Assembly: GCA_046757585.1 (NCBI GenBank)
Contig: JBHHYR010000154.1
Coordinates: 1-8,836 of the forward strand
From: JBHHYR01 sp046757585
GTDB lineage: Bacteria > Desulfobacterota > Binatia > HRBIN30
Reading direction: 5' to 3'
DNA length: 8,836 nucleotides
In this document: positions 6,673-8,836 of the stretch, in pieces
Numbering within the stretch: the first letter of the stretch is position 1
Layout: each line of letters begins with the position of its first letter
Notes under the pieces: generated by a model
Databases searched by the model: none
What the model was told of the DNA's origin: nothing
What the model saw: the letters and a program-made list of their open reading frames with translations, nothing else
Program-made: the position numbers and the translations under genes

Positions 6673-8130
6673 CTATTCGGCAGAGACCCTTTCAGCGCCT
6701 GTGCGCCGCCGCGGTGAAACCCTCTCTGTCTTATCAAGGTACCGATCCACCAAGATCACAACACCGCCGAGGTAGATGATCAGCGTCCCAGACAGGCCGA
6801 GTGTCTTCAGCCACGAACGTTCGAAGAGGTACAATGACAGCCAGAAAATCACGCTGACAACAGCCACGGCGAATTCGCGCTGGCGGATCACCCGGAAGAA
6901 CCCGTGATACACGACGCCCATCAGCAGCCCGTAGAAGAAGATCGGGAGAAACATCAATGGGACACCAAAGTCGACGTAGGACTCCGCCGCATAGCCGAAG
7001 GCTATGCTCGTGCCTTGCTCCGGCCCTGCGACCCATACCCCGGAGTATCGGCGTACCAACTGGCTATCTGATGGCGGCGCGGCTTTGTTGGGAAAGAGGA
7101 GCCGCGGCATGACGACGTGGCGGATTGCGGCCCAGAGAATGGTGCCATGCGAGTGTGGTAGGACGGCAGGGACGCGGCGCATAGCGAGCGCCGGGTAATA
7201 TACGGCCCACAGCCGCTGGACGAGGGAGTCAATGTTTCCCCGCAGTGACGCCAGGTCCGTCTCCAGCCACTGCGACGTCAACGCCCCGATGCGCTCCAGC
7301 CGATCCAGCCGAGAGCTGGAGAACGCACCCCGCCTTAGCTCGCCGCGGTATTCCGTTTTTACCGACATCCAAAGCAGCCCCAATGAGAACAGCAGTGCTG
7401 CCATCAGCGTCAGAGAAAGCCAGTGCGCAAAGCGCCGGCGATCGAAGGTTTCCAGCAGCGCCAATGCGGCGACCACCAGTGCTTCGCGGAACTCAGCGAA
7501 ATAACCCGTGAAGCCGAGCAGGACTTCACCCGTGAGGACGGTCGCGAACCAGCCCCAGCGGATGGGCGGCCTGCACAAGCGGCGAAAGATCAGAAAGAGC
7601 AACCCGAAGTGCGCGAAGGTGAGAATGATAATGGGTTGGGTCAACTGCGGGATTTGCCACGCGAGTTTCCTCAGAAACCCTGTGAGCACTACGGAAGCGA
7701 CATAGACCTGGATCAGCGCCGGCCAACTCAGTGCAGGAAAGGTCACGTGTCCGACAGGCTTCACACGAAGCAGGCGCATGCCGGCACGTAATCCCGCCAA
7801 CAGGGCGACAAGGCACCCCAAGCCGATGAGGACCATCGGCCGATAGTCCGCCGTGAACATCGCTCGGACCTGCCGCCCGGTGAACGCATAGTAGAAAACC
7901 CCGGCCACCACTTGCGTCCATTGGTAGGAGAACGCCAGTGGCAGGACAGGCGGGCCAACCTCCGGCCAGAGGTAGTACCACCCGGCCCACAGCACCAACA
8001 CTGCAGCGCCGGCGATCCAGTCACGCGCCAGTAGCGACATGACAATCGCTGCACTGAACACCACCAGTGGCAAGAGGGAAGGCAGCGGCGTTGCCTGCGC
8101 ACTGGCCACTGTGGCAAATGACGGTTTCAT
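6673..8130 (-). CDS. Multi-pass membrane protein, probable Wzy-type oligosaccharide repeat-unit polymerase
   Basis: A 485-residue integral membrane protein with about 11-12 hydrophobic segments by eye (roughly 17-33, 38-56, 63-83, 98-115, 138-153, 165-183, 193-227, 236-256, 388-409, 420-436, 446-461). One large loop at about 257-385 contains MPRLLFPNKAAP (341-352) and EQGTSIAFGYAAESYVDFG (371-389). A large polar loop with a P-R-x-L-F-P-x-K motif, followed by a G-Y-x-x-E-x-Y-x-x-F-G segment, is typical of O-antigen polymerase-like proteins. Those join lipid-linked repeat units on the periplasmic face of the inner membrane. Sequence conservation in this class is poor, so the call leans on topology, motif and its place among glycosyltransferases; an O-antigen ligase-like protein is the main alternative. 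The ATG at 8130 lies 16 nt after the previous stop, with a weak GAG ribosome site; a longer frame to 8229 would overlap that gene. The C-terminus is a basic tail. Confidence 0.72.
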   Translation of the reverse strand: MKPSFATVASAQATPLPSLLPLVVFSAAIVMSLLARDWIAGAAVLVLWAGWYYLWPEVGPPVLPLAFSYQWTQVVAGVFYYAFTGRQVRAMFTADYRPMVLIGLGCLVALLAGLRAGMRLLRVKPVGHVTFPALSWPALIQVYVASVVLTGFLRKLAWQIPQLTQPIIILTFAHFGLLFLIFRRLCRPPIRWGWFATVLTGEVLLGFTGYFAEFREALVVAALALLETFDRRRFAHWLSLTLMAALLFSLGLLWMSVKTEYRGELRRGAFSSSRLDRLERIGALTSQWLETDLASLRGNIDSLVQRLWAVYYPALAMRRVPAVLPHSHGTILWAAIRHVVMPRLLFPNKAAPPSDSQLVRRYSGVWVAGPEQGTSIAFGYAAESYVDFGVPLMFLPIFFYGLLMGVVYHGFFRVIRQREFAVAVVSVIFWLSLYLFERSWLKTLGLSGTLIIYLGGVVILVDRYLDKTERVSPRRRTGAERVSAE

Positions 8131-8146
8131 CGAACTCGCACGACCA

Positions 8147-8836
8147 CTACGGCTGCGTTTCGCAGTTGCCGGCGGCGCGGAGATGCGCCGGCAGGTCGCG
8201 ATGGTAGGTTTCGTAGATGTACAGCGCACCTATGACCTGCGCTGGGGCGGCGGCCCGGTCGAACCAGGCACGGACCACCGAGGTGACCTGCTCGCGGCCA
8301 AGTATCTCACAGCATAACGAGCCGGGGCGGAGAATGGTTCCTTCGATTCGGCTCCGGCTTTCTGGGGTGCGCCAGAACAGCTCGTCGTTGTGGTAGTAAC
8401 GTAGCCGCGGCTGGGCTGGCACGCTTAGGGCCGCTAGTACTGGTTGTACTTTTCGCCACGCGAGTCGTTTTCCCCTTACTAGCTGGACGCGCCAGCGCGG
8501 CGTAAGGATTGGCATGCCTGTCTTCTGGTTCGGAATGGAGGCGAAGCATTGGGGATAGGAGGACTGCAACCAGCGCTCATGCAGCGCCTGCTCGCCGCGC
8601 ACCGAAGCGGGCAGGCCCTGGCAGAAGTCGAAAAAATCATAGTCCACGAAGGGCTTGCGCACGCGCAGCCACGACCGCCACGCTGCCGCCCACCGGTTCG
8701 TGGACTGTGGCAGCTTATGCGCGAACAGAGCGAAGCGGGCAGGCGCACCATCGAGAGCAGCAAGGAACTCGCGGGCTCGTGCTAGGGCTTCGGACCATCC
8801 CATGCCCAGCCCAGTTCCATACCACGGCATGTGGAT
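8147..8836 (-). CDS. Asparagine synthase-like protein, C-terminal part (5' end outside window)
   Basis: An open frame of 229 codons that continues past the right edge, so the true start is not visible; the ATG at 8830 should not be taken as the start. Visible residues 58-110 read RVRKPFVDYDFFDFCQGLP, then an ERWLQSSYP segment and PNQKTGMPI. This matches the synthetase-domain order seen in AsnB (E-V-R-x-P-F-x-D, then the R-P-K-x-G-F-x-x-P-F region), but is divergent: Asn-Gln-Lys-Thr-Gly-Met replaces the usual Arg-Pro-Lys-x-Gly-Phe. The last roughly 100 residues do not resemble classical AsnB closely. It is likely a second amidotransferase-like enzyme acting on a polysaccharide sugar or another carboxylate substrate. 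Whether a glutaminase domain with a Cys nucleophile exists cannot be seen here. Its TAG stop is 16 nt before the membrane protein start, so it is the first gene of the visible operon. Confidence 0.75.
   Translation of the reverse strand: MHMPWYGTGLGMGWSEALARAREFLAALDGAPARFALFAHKLPQSTNRWAAAWRSWLRVRKPFVDYDFFDFCQGLPASVRGEQALHERWLQSSYPQCFASIPNQKTGMPILTPRWRVQLVRGKRLAWRKVQPVLAALSVPAQPRLRYYHNDELFWRTPESRSRIEGTILRPGSLCCEILGREQVTSVVRAWFDRAAAPAQVIGALYIYETYHRDLPAHLRAAGNCETQP

Overview
GC-rich bacterial DNA with seven genes, all on the minus strand and packed head to tail. Junctions run from a 13-bp overlap to a 70-nt gap, with one exception of 175 nt. The gene set (glycosyltransferases, a membrane protein resembling an oligosaccharide polymerase, two asparagine-synthetase-type proteins and a carbamoyltransferase) is that of a surface polysaccharide locus (O-antigen, capsule or exopolysaccharide). 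High G+C and strong GC bias at third codon positions are clear. The window has no rRNA, tRNA or marker gene, so I do not name a phylum; a Gram-negative or a deep-branching uncultured lineage is an inference only.

In transcription order (right to left): the C-terminal part of an asparagine-synthase-like protein (8147-8836, 5' end outside); a multi-pass membrane protein, probably a Wzy-type polymerase (6673-8130); two GT4 glycosyltransferases (5388-6602 and 4234-5391, joined by a GTGA overlap); a full glutamine-dependent asparagine synthetase-type amidotransferase (2282-4246, GTG start directly before the catalytic Cys); a 175-nt gap holding an inverted-repeat element; a NodU/CmcH-type O-carbamoyltransferase (340-2106); and the N-terminus of a third GT4 enzyme (1-333, running out of the window). 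The likely job of the operon is to build a repeat unit, polymerise it, and decorate it by amidation of a uronic acid or similar carboxylate and by O-carbamoylation. The sugar identities cannot be read from sequence.

The most unusual feature is a purine-rich repeat (on the coding strand a block like AGAAGACGTGAGGCGTGAGG). One copy sits directly after the asnB stop codon, as one arm of the intergenic inverted-repeat element. A second copy lies inside asnB itself, where it adds about 28-30 charged residues in frame to the glutaminase domain. A separate 27-bp in-frame tandem duplication lies in the interdomain linker of the neighbouring glycosyltransferase. Both suggest repeat DNA being tolerated inside coding sequence at this locus.
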